Origin: Actinomycetota bacterium
GTDB lineage: Bacteria > Actinomycetota > Actinomycetes > S36-B12 > UBA10799
Assembly (NCBI GenBank): GCA_020637055.1
Contig: JACJWR010000004.1
Location: forward strand, 1-64,000
Direction: 5' to 3'
DNA: 64,000 nucleotides
Of this stretch, positions 43,164 to 52,483 are shown one piece after another; position 1 is the stretch's first letter; each line of letters begins with the position of its first letter. Made by a program: the position numbers and the translations under genes. The notes below the pieces were generated by a model that saw only the letters and a list, made by a program, of their open reading frames with translations, searched no databases and had not been told where the DNA came from.

Positions 43164-43219
43164 ACCGTTCGTTCCATCGGCCTCGGCGCCTCGCGGCGTC
43201 GGGGCCGAGTCATACCCGC

Positions 43220-43225
43220 TAGCGT
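43220..43225 (+). promoter_or_regulatory. -10 box TAGCGT, leaderless promoter of the aminopeptidase
   Basis: TAGCGT ends 6 nt before GTG 43232, and no ribosome site is present. It matches the leaderless pattern seen elsewhere in the window. Confidence 0.45.
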
Positions 43226-43231
43226 GGCCAT

Positions 43232-44722
43232 GTGATCCGGCAACTTGAATTCCTCCCCGACGCCGAGGCGGCGTGGCAGTCCGATGCCAAGGTGCTGGTG
43301 GTAGCTGGAGCCCCTGCGGATCTGCCTGTGGCGATGGCCGCCGTGGATCATCGGTTGGGATGCAACGTCAGTCGCCTGCTGGCCCGCCGCGAACCGTCCG
43401 AGGCGCCCGGTTCGGTCACCATCGTGGACGTCGACAATGAGGCCTTCCACCGGGTGGCGTGGCTGCCCGTCGACGACGGACTGCAAGCGGCCCGGGCCGC
43501 CGGTGCCGCACTCGCCCGGTCGGTGTCCGCCGATGCGACGCTGCTGCTGACTGGTCAAGTGGCCGACGTGGACCAGCTCGGTCCGGTCGAGTTGGCAGCG
43601 CTCTACCAGGCCTGGGAACTCGCCGGCTACCGATTCACGTTGAAGACTTCGCCGCCGAGACCGGGCGGCAGCCTGTGGGTGGTCGGCGACCCCACTACCA
43701 TGGCTGCGGCATCCTCCTTGACCACTGCTGCGGTGACCGCTCGGGACCTGGCGAACACGCCGGCCAATACGAAGTCCCCCGAGTGGCTGGCCGATGAGGT
43801 TCGGCGTAGCTGCCGCGAGGTCGGCTTGGTGGTGACCGTCCGCGACGCTGACTATCTGGAGGCCGCGGGATTCGGGGGCATCCTTGCGGTCGGCCGGGGC
43901 AGTCGGAGGCCGCCGCGGCTGGTGGAGGTGAAATCGCGAGGGCGACGAGGCGGCCCGAGAGTGGTGCTGGTCGGAAAGGGCGTCACCTACGATTCCGGCG
44001 GTTTGTCGCTCAAGCCGGTGGACTCGATGGCGCTGATGAAGACGGACATGGCCGGCGCAGCCGCCGTCGCCGGAGCGATGGTCGCCTACGGTCAGGATCC
44101 GGGTCGAAACGCCGACGCGGAGGTCATCGCGCTGCTGCCGATGGCTGAGAACATGCCAGACGGATCCGCCTACCGTCCCGGGGATGTCGTCCGACATTTC
44201 GGCGGCCTCACCACGGAAGTGTCGAACACCGACGCAGAAGGCCGCCTGCTACTTGCGGATGCCCTGTCGTACGCCCGGGAGCGGCTGGCTCCGGACGTCG
44301 TGGTGGACATCGCCACGCTGACCGGGGCTGCCACCTTGGGACTCTCCCGGCACTATGCCGCACTCTTCACCGACGACACCCGGCTCGCCGATCAACTGAT
44401 CGACGCCGGGGAGGCCAGCGGCGATCAGGTCTGGTCGATGCCCCTGGTCCAGTCGTATCGTCGGTATCTCGAGAGTCCCATCGCGGACATCGCCCAGGCG
44501 TCGACCGATGCCGAGGTTCGTGCTGGTGCGGTGATGGCCGCGCTCTACCTGCAGCGTTTCGTCGGCGACCTCAGCTGGGCGCACATCGACATGGCAGGTC
44601 CCGGCCGGGCCGAGAAAGAACGTGGGGAGCACCCGGTGGGGGCCACCGGATATGGGGCGCGATTGCTGGCGCAGTGGCTCCGCACCGCCGACTTCCGGCC
44701 CTGGCAGGCTCCGTCGGAATAG
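43232..44722 (+). CDS. pepA: leucyl aminopeptidase (M17 family)
   Basis: A 496-residue cytosolic zinc aminopeptidase. The catalytic domain shows VGKGVTYDSGGLSLKP with the metal-binding Lys/Asp near residue 250, MKTDMAGAAAVAGAM, the signature NTDAEGRLLLADAL near 332 and DIATLTGA near 353, with Arg in GRLLL. The N-terminal domain (1-160) is divergent, as usual. It removes N-terminal residues from peptides and may process glutathione/mycothiol-type conjugates in some lineages. It is convergent with the O-methyltransferase gene. Confidence 0.93.
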   Translation: MIRQLEFLPDAEAAWQSDAKVLVVAGAPADLPVAMAAVDHRLGCNVSRLLARREPSEAPGSVTIVDVDNEAFHRVAWLPVDDGLQAARAAGAALARSVSADATLLLTGQVADVDQLGPVELAALYQAWELAGYRFTLKTSPPRPGGSLWVVGDPTTMAAASSLTTAAVTARDLANTPANTKSPEWLADEVRRSCREVGLVVTVRDADYLEAAGFGGILAVGRGSRRPPRLVEVKSRGRRGGPRVVLVGKGVTYDSGGLSLKPVDSMALMKTDMAGAAAVAGAMVAYGQDPGRNADAEVIALLPMAENMPDGSAYRPGDVVRHFGGLTTEVSNTDAEGRLLLADALSYARERLAPDVVVDIATLTGAATLGLSRHYAALFTDDTRLADQLIDAGEASGDQVWSMPLVQSYRRYLESPIADIAQASTDAEVRAGAVMAALYLQRFVGDLSWAHIDMAGPGRAEKERGEHPVGATGYGARLLAQWLRTADFRPWQAPSE

Positions 44723-44745
44723 CCGCCGTGTTGGTGGCCGGACCC

Positions 44746-45363
44746 TCAGTCCGCCGTGATGATCAGTACGCCGCCGTCGATCGGGATCAAGGAGGCGGTG
44801 AACCCCGGGTTGTCGGCAGCATCGGTGAGGAAATGCCTGGCTGCGCTGGTCTTTTCGTCCCGGCGGCTGGGATCCAGCACCGCACCGCCATCGCCGAGGA
44901 CGCCCAGGAACACCACGACTCCTCCCGGCCGCAGCAGTCGCATGGCCTGCTGGAGGTGTTCGGCGGGTTCACTTGCGCCCGAGCCGATCACCACGAGGTC
45001 GTAGGCATGGTCGGCCAACCGCGAGATCACGTCCAACGAACGGCCGGTGATGGGCCGCACCCGGTGCCCGGTCCCGACCTCGCGGAACACTTCGCGGGCG
45101 ACGTTGTCGGCGGCCGGATCTGCTTCGATCGCGGTGAGCACACCGTCGTCGGCCATCCCGGAGAGCAGGTACAGGCTGCTCACTCCACCGTCGCCTCCGG
45201 CCTGCACCGCAGCACGTGCGTTCAGCGTGCCGGCCAGGGTGCGCAACAAGCCCCCGGTCGCAGGGCTGATCTGGCTGCCAGCCAGATGCGAGGCGTGCTC
45301 ACGCGCCCCCGCGATCTGCGGATCTTCCCGGTACCACTCGTTGGCGAAGGATTCGATATCCAC
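44746..45363 (-). CDS. class I SAM-dependent O-methyltransferase
   Basis: A 205-residue methyltransferase of the catechol/caffeoyl-CoA type (recalled Rv1220c family). SAM-binding strand VQAGGDGGVSSLYLLSG near residue 55 replaces the usual E-x-G-T-x-x-G; the acidic residue at the end of strand 2 is in LTAIEADP; DLVVIGSG near 127 stands where a DxxF/D motif would be. GTG 45363 follows GCTGGAGGTAGGCGC. A TAGACT box (45423-45428, minus) and a 6-bp hairpin (45397-45111 region omitted; CGCGCC-gac-GGCGCG at 45397-45411) lie in its leader. Substrate unknown. It diverges from htrA across 188 bp, where mycobacteria carry sigE and rseA. Confidence 0.82.
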   Translation of the reverse strand: MDIESFANEWYREDPQIAGAREHASHLAGSQISPATGGLLRTLAGTLNARAAVQAGGDGGVSSLYLLSGMADDGVLTAIEADPAADNVAREVFREVGTGHRVRPITGRSLDVISRLADHAYDLVVIGSGASEPAEHLQQAMRLLRPGGVVVFLGVLGDGGAVLDPSRRDEKTSAARHFLTDAADNPGFTASLIPIDGGVLIITAD

Positions 45364-45551
45364 GCGCCTACCTCCAGCGTCGATGGCGTGCGTCCGCGCG
45401 CCGACGGCGCGGAGACGGTGGAAGTCTACGGGTCTTCCACTGCGGCGGGGCACAGTCGGGTCTAACGTGGTCCTTACAACGATTCCGGAAGTTCGCGCGC
45501 ACGGGGGGCGTTCAGCCAACTGACAACGGCTTCCACATCCAAGGAGAGAGC

Positions 45552-46871
<1,320 letters not shown>

Positions 46872-46881
46872 ACGTAGTCTG

Positions 46882-46920
46882 GACGGGCCGCGCCGACAAA
46901 TCGTGTCGGTGCGGCCCGTC
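46882..46920 (+). terminator. long hairpin between htrA and tatB
   Basis: GACGGGCCGC-G-CCGACA (46882-46898) pairs with TGTCGG-T-GCGGCCCGTC (46904-46920) over 17 bp including one G-T pair, with a 5-nt loop. It begins 10 bp after the htrA stop. There is no T-tract, as often in actinomycete intrinsic terminators. Because tatB follows 23 bp later without a clear own promoter, it may be a partial terminator or a processing site. Confidence 0.6.
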
Positions 46921-46943
46921 GTCGCATCCGGGCAGGAGGCACA

Positions 46944-47342
46944 GTGTTCGACATCGGGCTGGGTGAGATCATCGCCTTGGCTGCGATCGCGCTGCTCGTC
47001 TTCGGCCCCGATCAATTGCCGAAGGTCGCCGCCCAGGCAGGGCGGTTCCTGCGCGACATCCGCACTATGGCCGCTTCCGCGCGGCAGGAGCTCTCCGACT
47101 CCGCTGGGATGGAGGAGATCGGCAAAGACCTCAAGTCCCTCACCGATCTACACCCCAAACGACTCATGGCCTCGGTCTGGGAGGACCCCACCCAGGATGC
47201 GGCAAAACCCGCGGATCCGAGCGGTGCAAAGCCCCGAGCGGCGGCCGAATCGACCTCGGCGGCCGAAGCCGGAACTCCTGGCGAGGCGAACGCACCCAAG
47301 AAGTCCCCTACCAGTCCGTCGTTCGATCCGGACGCCACCTGA
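46944..47342 (+). CDS. tatB: Sec-independent protein translocase subunit TatB
   Basis: A 132-residue twin-arginine translocation component. It has the TatA/B N-terminus: MFDIGLGEIIALAAIALLVF, a short membrane helix with Glu8, then FGPDQLPKVAAQAGRFLRDI with the hinge FGP and the amphipathic helix, followed by a long Ala/Pro/Lys-rich disordered tail. It would gather folded Arg-Arg precursor proteins at the TatC receptor. GTG 46944 follows GGGCAGGAGGCACA. Its place behind htrA and before mrp is as in mycobacteria. tatA and tatC are not in this window. Confidence 0.92.
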   Translation: MFDIGLGEIIALAAIALLVFGPDQLPKVAAQAGRFLRDIRTMAASARQELSDSAGMEEIGKDLKSLTDLHPKRLMASVWEDPTQDAAKPADPSGAKPRAAAESTSAAEAGTPGEANAPKKSPTSPSFDPDAT

Positions 47343-47406
47343 ACCAACCCGGCCTTGCACGATCCGTCCGTCCGAAGGGTCGGTGGCGGCTTTCGCCCGA
47401 GGAGAG

Positions 47407-48546
47407 TCAGAAGCGGCTCGCCGGCGTGAGCCCGAGGGACATTCCGGCCAACCCACGGGGGCGGGCGGAGAGTCGGTCGGCCAGGTCGCCGATGGCGGCT
47501 GAGGCCGCGGCAGTCGGTTCGGCCAACACCAACGGCTGACCGTTGTCGCCGCCCTCGCGCAGTCGGACGTCGAACGGCACCCGGGCGATCAGGGGCACCT
47601 CGGTGCCGAGTTCCTTGGTGAGAACCTGGGCCACCAGCGAGCCACCGCCGGTGCCGAACAGATCGATCGGTTCGCCGCAGTGGGGGCAGGCCATGGCGCT
47701 CATGTTCTCCACGACGCCGACCACCCGCTGTTTGGTGTGCTGGGCCATCATGCCCGCCCGGACGGCGACATCGGCCGCCGCCGGCTGCGGGGTGGTGACC
47801 ACCAGCAGTTCCGACTGCGGAAGCAGTTGGCCCAGACTCATCGCCATATCGCCGGTGCCCGGGGGCAGGTCGATCAAGAGGAAGTCCAGGTCGCCCCAGA
47901 AGACATCGGTGAGGAACTGCTGGAGCAACTTGTGGTTCATCGGCCCGCGGTAGGCCACGGCCTGGGCCACCCCGCCGGGTTTGAACATCAACATCGAGAT
48001 GGCCTGCACGCCGTGGGCCGACGGCGGCATCAACATCCCTTCCACGCGGGTGGGGAACCTGTCGATGCCCAAGATGCGAGGCACCGAGTGACCGTAGATG
48101 TCGGCGTCGAGGATGCCGACAGAGAGGCCTTTAGCCGCCAGTGCCACCGCCAGGTTGACGGTGATGGACGACTTGCCCACGCCGCCCTTTCCGGAGGAGA
48201 TCCCGATGATCCGCGTGGTGTTGCCGGGCCGGTTGAAGGGGATCTCGCGGGTGGGGCCCTGCAACTTCTCGCGGAGCGCCTTGCGCTGCTCATCGCTCAT
48301 CACGTCCAGATCGACCCGAACGTCGGAGACACCGGGCACATTGCCCACGGCCGTGCGCACCCGCTCGATGATGGTGTCCTGCATCGGGCAGGACGATACG
48401 GTCAGGAAGACCCCGACCGTGACGCCGCCATCGGCGTCGATCTCCACCGATTTGACCATGCCGAGTTCGGTGATGGGTCGGCGAATCTCGGGGTCCTGCA
48501 CGGTCGACAGGGCGGCGTCGATCGGTTCACGGGTCAGTTGGGGCAT
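47407..48546 (-). CDS. mrp: Mrp/ApbC family iron-sulfur carrier ATPase
   Basis: A 379-residue P-loop ATPase that carries or inserts Fe-S clusters. The N-terminal MIP18/DUF59 domain (1-95) is followed by the deviant Walker A ISSGKGGVGKSSITVNLA near residue 122 and the CPHC cluster site in MACPHCGEPIDLFGTGGG near 287. ATG 48546 is preferred to 48555: TACGAT (48554-48559, minus) lies 7 nt before it, so it is probably leaderless. It is convergent with tatB (64-bp gap) and leads no operon. The family is well supported. Confidence 0.93.
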   Translation of the reverse strand: MPQLTREPIDAALSTVQDPEIRRPITELGMVKSVEIDADGGVTVGVFLTVSSCPMQDTIIERVRTAVGNVPGVSDVRVDLDVMSDEQRKALREKLQGPTREIPFNRPGNTTRIIGISSGKGGVGKSSITVNLAVALAAKGLSVGILDADIYGHSVPRILGIDRFPTRVEGMLMPPSAHGVQAISMLMFKPGGVAQAVAYRGPMNHKLLQQFLTDVFWGDLDFLLIDLPPGTGDMAMSLGQLLPQSELLVVTTPQPAAADVAVRAGMMAQHTKQRVVGVVENMSAMACPHCGEPIDLFGTGGGSLVAQVLTKELGTEVPLIARVPFDVRLREGGDNGQPLVLAEPTAAASAAIGDLADRLSARPRGLAGMSLGLTPASRF

Positions 48547-48553
48547 GAGACAC

Positions 48554-48559
48554 ATCGTA
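48554..48559 (-). promoter_or_regulatory. -10 box TACGAT, leaderless promoter of mrp
   Basis: TACGAT ends 7 nt before the start at 48546 and overlaps the alternative upstream ATG (48555), which could not then be translated from this transcript. Confidence 0.5.
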
Positions 48560-48603
48560 CGGATGCACCGGGGGGCGGCCAGCCCGGGCGGGTGGCCGTC
48601 GAG

Positions 48604-49110
48604 TTACTTGCCGGGTGACGGATCCCGTTCCTCGAGTTGCTCCAGAATGGCCCGCAACTCGGCCCGCAGGTAGTCACGGGTGACCACCTCGCCCACGCTC
48701 TGCCGCAGCGATGCGAGTTCACGGGTGATGTATTCGGTGTCCGCGATCAGCATCTCGGTGCTGCCCCGGTCCTCCTGGTACTGCACCCGGTCCCGATCGG
48801 TCTGACGGTTCTGGGCCAGCAGGATCAGGGGTGCGGCGTAGCTCGCCTGCAGCGACAGCAGCAGGGTCAAGAAGATGAACGGATACGGATCTACGGTCCA
48901 CTGCGCCGGTGCCGCGACGTTCCAGACCACCCAGGCGATGATGAACGCTGTCATCCACGCGATGAACCGCCACGATCCGATGAATCGGGCAATCCGTTCG
49001 CTGAGCGCGCCGAAAGTCTCCGGATCGTAGGTCGGCCGCAGCGAGCGGCGCCCTTCGCGCGGTTGGTCCAGGCTGGGCCGGCGCTTGCGCAGTTGCGGTC
49101 TAGTTGCCAT
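48604..49110 (-). CDS. DUF1003 family membrane protein
   Basis: A 168-residue protein. A basic N-terminus (MATRPQLRKRRPSLDQPREG) leads to two membrane helices near residues 50-70 and 78-98 (WMTAFIIAWVVWN; PFIFLTLLLSLQASYAAPLI), then QNRQTDRDRVQYQEDRGSTEM, the family's conserved post-membrane stretch, and a coiled helix. ATG 49110 lies 11 bp inside the end of the MgtE-like gene, so the two are coupled. DUF1003 has no known activity; its close link to the MgtE-N/CBS gene suggests a shared membrane or metal-related task. Confidence 0.88.
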   Translation of the reverse strand: MATRPQLRKRRPSLDQPREGRRSLRPTYDPETFGALSERIARFIGSWRFIAWMTAFIIAWVVWNVAAPAQWTVDPYPFIFLTLLLSLQASYAAPLILLAQNRQTDRDRVQYQEDRGSTEMLIADTEYITRELASLRQSVGEVVTRDYLRAELRAILEQLEERDPSPGK

Positions 49111-50365
49111 CGCGACTCACATCCGATTCTTCTTCCCGTCGGTCTCGCCAGTCTTCCGGGAGCATATGGTCGATCACGTCATCGACGGTCACCGCACCGA
49201 GCAGGTGGCGCGCCTCGTCGACGACCGGGATGGCCACGAGGTTGTAGGTCGCGAACGATCGGGTGACTTCGCTCAGCGGGGCCTGAGGCCCGATCGGTGT
49301 GATGGACTTGTCGAGCACCGAGGTGACCAGCATCGACGGTGGTTCCCGCAGCAGCCTTTGGAAGTGGGCCACTCCGAGGAAGCGCCCGGTCGGAGTCTCC
49401 AGCGGAGACCTCACCACATAGACCTGGGCTGCGAGGCTGGGTGCCAGATCGGGGTTGCGGATCGATGCCAAGGCGGCCGCGACAGTGGCATCGGGCGGCA
49501 AGATGATCGGCTCCGGGTTCATCATGCCGCCGGCGGTGGCGTCCTCGTAGACAAGCAAGCGGCGCAGATCCTCGGCGTCGTCGGGTTCGACCAGATCCAG
49601 CAGCGCCTCGGCGCGTTCCGGGGCGAGGTCGGCGAGCAGGTCGGCGGCATCGTCGGGATCCATCAGCTCGAGCAGGTCGGCCGCCCGCTCGGGGTCGAGG
49701 CCGTTGAGCACCTCGATCCGGGTGGCGTCGCCCATCTCCTCCATCACATCGGCGAGTCGGGCATCTTCCATCCCTCGGGCCACCTCGATCCGCCGTTTCG
49801 CGGGGAGGTCGCCCAGCATGGTTGCCGCATCGGCGGGGTGCATCTCGTCGATCTGGTCGAGCAAGGTGTCCACCGCCTGGTCGGGTTCGGGCAGTCCCAA
49901 TCCGGAGACCTCCGACCAGTCGACTCCGGCGGTCTCGGCCCGACGGCGAAGTCCGGAGCGACCTTTGCGCACGTGCAGGCGGGTGATCGTCCACTCCTGG
50001 CCGCGCCACTCCATCCCCACGTCGAGAACCTTCACGGGTTCCCCGGTCGACAGCAACACCCCCCGCCGGTCCACCAGTTCGGCGACCACCAAGGTCTCGT
50101 TCGGGCGGGTTGCGAACTGCCGGAGGTTCACCTGACCGGAGGTGACCACGGCTCCGAGTTCAATCTCGGTGACTTTGGTCATCGGCATGAAGATCCGCCG
50201 CCGTGCGCCCACCTCCACCACCATGCCGATCACACGGGGATAGTCGGGCGGGTTACGAAGGATGCAGACGAGGTCTCGGACGATGCCCAACTGGTCGCCG
50301 TTGGGGGCGAACACAGCGGTTCCAGCGAGCCGTGCGGCGTAGACGCGCGCGGTGTGTGTCGCCAT
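49100..50365 (-). CDS. soluble MgtE-N/CBS protein with PRC-barrel (no transporter domain)
   Basis: A 421-residue cytoplasmic protein. Residues 1-150 hold PRC-barrel-like halves (TAVFAPNGDQLGIVRDLV and MEWRGQEWTITRLHV). Residues about 170-275 form the superhelical MgtE N domain (MHPADAATMLGDLPAKRR and DPDDAADLLADLAPE repeats), and 280-405 a CBS pair (YEDATAGGMMNPEPIILPPD; AVTVDDVIDHMLPED). The five-helix Mg2+ channel of MgtE is missing, so it is probably a Mg2+/nucleotide sensor rather than a transporter. ATG 50365 has TACCCT 7 nt before it. It is coupled to the DUF1003 membrane gene; this pair recalls Rv1232c and its neighbour. Confidence 0.88.
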   Translation of the reverse strand: MATHTARVYAARLAGTAVFAPNGDQLGIVRDLVCILRNPPDYPRVIGMVVEVGARRRIFMPMTKVTEIELGAVVTSGQVNLRQFATRPNETLVVAELVDRRGVLLSTGEPVKVLDVGMEWRGQEWTITRLHVRKGRSGLRRRAETAGVDWSEVSGLGLPEPDQAVDTLLDQIDEMHPADAATMLGDLPAKRRIEVARGMEDARLADVMEEMGDATRIEVLNGLDPERAADLLELMDPDDAADLLADLAPERAEALLDLVEPDDAEDLRRLLVYEDATAGGMMNPEPIILPPDATVAAALASIRNPDLAPSLAAQVYVVRSPLETPTGRFLGVAHFQRLLREPPSMLVTSVLDKSITPIGPQAPLSEVTRSFATYNLVAIPVVDEARHLLGAVTVDDVIDHMLPEDWRDRREEESDVSRDGN

Positions 50366-50372
50366 GTGGGGC

Positions 50373-50408
50373 AGGGTAGCGCCTGGCTGCAGCAGCTGGG
50401 GCTAACGT
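50373..50408. promoter_or_regulatory. divergent leaderless -10 boxes of the MgtE-N gene and the DMT transporter
   Basis: Minus strand TACCCT (50373-50378) lies 7 nt before ATG 50365. Plus strand TAACGT (50403-50408) lies 7 nt before GTG 50416. The two boxes are 24 bp apart, unlike the overlapping boxes at dapD/dapE. Confidence 0.45.
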
Positions 50409-50415
50409 GCGCGGT

Positions 50416-51348
50416 GTGGAGACCGCCGCGGGGCAGCCCGATGCCCGAGGTGTCCGTCGCCCCGCGCTCGGCCTGCTCGCGGTGGCGGTGTTCTTCATCT
50501 CCACCTCCGCCCCGATCATCGCCGCCACCACCGCCCCGGCCTTGGCCATCGCGTTCTGGCGAACGGCGCTGGGTGCCCTGTTCACGGCTCCGTACACCCT
50601 CCTGCGACACCGTCGGGAGCTGTTCTCGCTGCACCGCGGACAGTGGTTGTTGTGCGCCGCCGGCGGACTTCTGCTGGCGGCGCATTTCGCCACCTGGATT
50701 CCCAGCCTCCGCTACACCTCGGTCGCCTCGAGCACCGCGCTGGTGTCGACTCAGCCGATATGGGCTGCCTTGCTGGCCAGGGCTGCGGGTGTTCGGATGT
50801 CGGGGCAGGTGTGGATCGGGATCCTGGTGTCGCTGCTGGGCGTGGTGCTGCTCACCGGCGTTGATCTATCGCTGGACTCCCGCTCGCTGTTCGGCAACGC
50901 GTTGGCCCTGGTCGGCGCCATCCTGGCGGCGGCCTACGTCACGGTGGGGGAGCGCGCCAGGCGCGACGTCAGTACGGCGAGCTACACGCTGGTCGTGTAC
51001 TCCTCCTCCGCGGTCGCCCTGCTTCCGGTCTGTCTGATTGCCGGGGCGGCGCTCGGGGGCTATTCGGCACGGGACTGGTGGTTGATCCTCGCGCTGACGC
51101 TGCTGGCCCAGCTGCTCGGGCACTCCTTGATCAATGCGACGCTGCGCACGACGTCGGCCACGGTCACCTCGATGGGGATCCTCTTCGAGATGCCCATCGC
51201 CACCGTCTTGGCCGCCGTCTTCCTCGGTCAATGGCCGCCGTTGGCGGTGCTCCCGGCGTTGGCACTGCTGTTGGTCGGCATCGCCGTGGTGGTGCGGGCC
51301 GGTGCTGGATCGCCGCCCTCGGCGGTGTTGGCGGAGTCCCCGAGTTGA
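50416..51348 (+). CDS. EamA/DMT family transporter
   Basis: A 310-residue inner-membrane protein with about ten helices in two EamA halves. Each half shows the family pattern, e.g. ALAIAFWRTALGALFTAPYTLL in half one and the INATLRTTSATVTSMGILFEMPIATVLAAVFL end of half two. GTG 50416 has TAACGT 7 nt upstream. Substrates of this group are metabolites or amino acids exported or imported; none can be named. It stands alone, divergent from the MgtE-N gene. Confidence 0.88.
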   Translation: METAAGQPDARGVRRPALGLLAVAVFFISTSAPIIAATTAPALAIAFWRTALGALFTAPYTLLRHRRELFSLHRGQWLLCAAGGLLLAAHFATWIPSLRYTSVASSTALVSTQPIWAALLARAAGVRMSGQVWIGILVSLLGVVLLTGVDLSLDSRSLFGNALALVGAILAAAYVTVGERARRDVSTASYTLVVYSSSAVALLPVCLIAGAALGGYSARDWWLILALTLLAQLLGHSLINATLRTTSATVTSMGILFEMPIATVLAAVFLGQWPPLAVLPALALLLVGIAVVVRAGAGSPPSAVLAESPS

Positions 51349-51448
51349 TCGTCTCGGCAGGAGTTGCGGTTCACCCCAGATGGACTGCCTCAAAGTGAGC
51401 GACCCTGGCGGGAAGTGGGCCACCTCCGGGGCACTATCGTGAGGAGCC

Positions 51449-52420
51449 ATGACCGAATCAACGTCGCGCTCACTCCGTTCCCGTCGCTCCAACCTCGCCG
51501 TTCCCGGCAGCAGTCCGAAGATGCTGGACAAGGCTCGGGGATTGCCGGCCGACCAGATCTTCATGGACATCGAGGACGCCGTCGCGCCGATCGCCAAGCC
51601 CGACGCACGCAAGAACATCGTCGCCGCGCTCAACGAGGGTGGCTACGACGGGAAGGTCCGCGTGGTCCGGGTCAACGACCTCACGACCCACTGGACCTAC
51701 CGCGATGTGATCGAGGTGGTGGAAGGCGCAGGTGCCAACTTGGACGCGATCATGCTGCCCAAGGTGCAGACCGCCGAGCAGATCCACTGGCTCGACACGC
51801 TGCTCACCCAGATCGAGAAGACGATGGGCTACGAGGTCGGTCGCATCGGCATCGAGGCGCAGATCGAGAACGCCATGGGCCTGATCAACGTCGATGCCAT
51901 CGCTGCGGCGTCGCCGCGGGTGGAGACCATCATCTTCGGCCCCGCCGACTTCATGGCCAGCATCAACATGAAGAGCCTGGTGGTCGGCGAGCAGCCCCCC
52001 GGCTACACCGAGGGCGATGCCTACCACTACATCCTCATGCGCATCCTGATGGCCGCCCGGGCCTACGACAAGCAGGCCATCGACGGTCCGTTCCTGCAGA
52101 TTCGTGACGTCGACGCCTATCGTCGGGTGGCCGAGCGGTCCGCCGCCCTCGGCTTCGACGGGAAGTGGGTGCTGCACCCCGGTCAGGTCGATGCGGCCAA
52201 CGAGGTCTACTCGCCGCGGCAGGAGGACTACGACCACGCCGAACTCATCCTCGACGCGTACGACTACTACACGTCGGCCGAAGGCGGTGCACTCGGCGCG
52301 GTCATGCTCGGCGACGAGATGATCGACGAGGCCTCGCGCAAGATGGCCCTGGTGATCGCGGCCAAGGGCCGGGCCGCCGGCATGGCGCGTACCAAGACCT
52401 TCACCCCACCGGAGTCCTGA
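51449..52420 (+). CDS. CoA-ester lyase (HpcH/HpaI, citrate lyase beta-like)
   Basis: A 323-residue TIM-barrel lyase of the citrate lyase beta/malyl-CoA lyase family. SNLAVPGSSPKMLDKA opens the barrel; FMDIEDAVAPIAKPDARKN holds the metal-binding Glu/Asp, IMLPKVQTAEQI the barrel Lys, GIEAQIENAMGLIN the Glu, and FGPADFMASINM the Asp of the metal site. KWVLHPGQVDAANEVYSPRQEDY is the C-terminal lid. It should cleave L-malyl-CoA or a citramalyl/hydroxymethylglutaryl-type CoA; the nearest use in this window is unclear. ATG 51449 follows GTGAGGAGCC. It does not share an operon with the kinase downstream. Confidence 0.88.
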   Translation: MTESTSRSLRSRRSNLAVPGSSPKMLDKARGLPADQIFMDIEDAVAPIAKPDARKNIVAALNEGGYDGKVRVVRVNDLTTHWTYRDVIEVVEGAGANLDAIMLPKVQTAEQIHWLDTLLTQIEKTMGYEVGRIGIEAQIENAMGLINVDAIAAASPRVETIIFGPADFMASINMKSLVVGEQPPGYTEGDAYHYILMRILMAARAYDKQAIDGPFLQIRDVDAYRRVAERSAALGFDGKWVLHPGQVDAANEVYSPRQEDYDHAELILDAYDYYTSAEGGALGAVMLGDEMIDEASRKMALVIAAKGRAAGMARTKTFTPPES

Positions 52421-52435
52421 GGGCTAGGTCCGACT

Positions 52436-52483
52436 GCGGACCGCGTTGATCACCGTGCACCCGTCAGCGGACCGCGTTGATCA
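52436..52483. repeat. 17-bp direct repeat at 31-bp period before the kinase gene
   Basis: GCGGACCGCGTTGATCA occurs at 52436-52452 and again at 52467-52483, with 14 bp between them. The second copy ends on the ATG of the downstream kinase gene (A of 52483). Each contains TTGATCA, an almost palindromic core. It may be a small duplication or a repressor site. Confidence 0.6.

Noticed and set aside
49100..50365. Annotation of this gene as a magnesium transporter.
   Set aside because: Only the MgtE N and CBS parts are present; no membrane helices exist in the protein.
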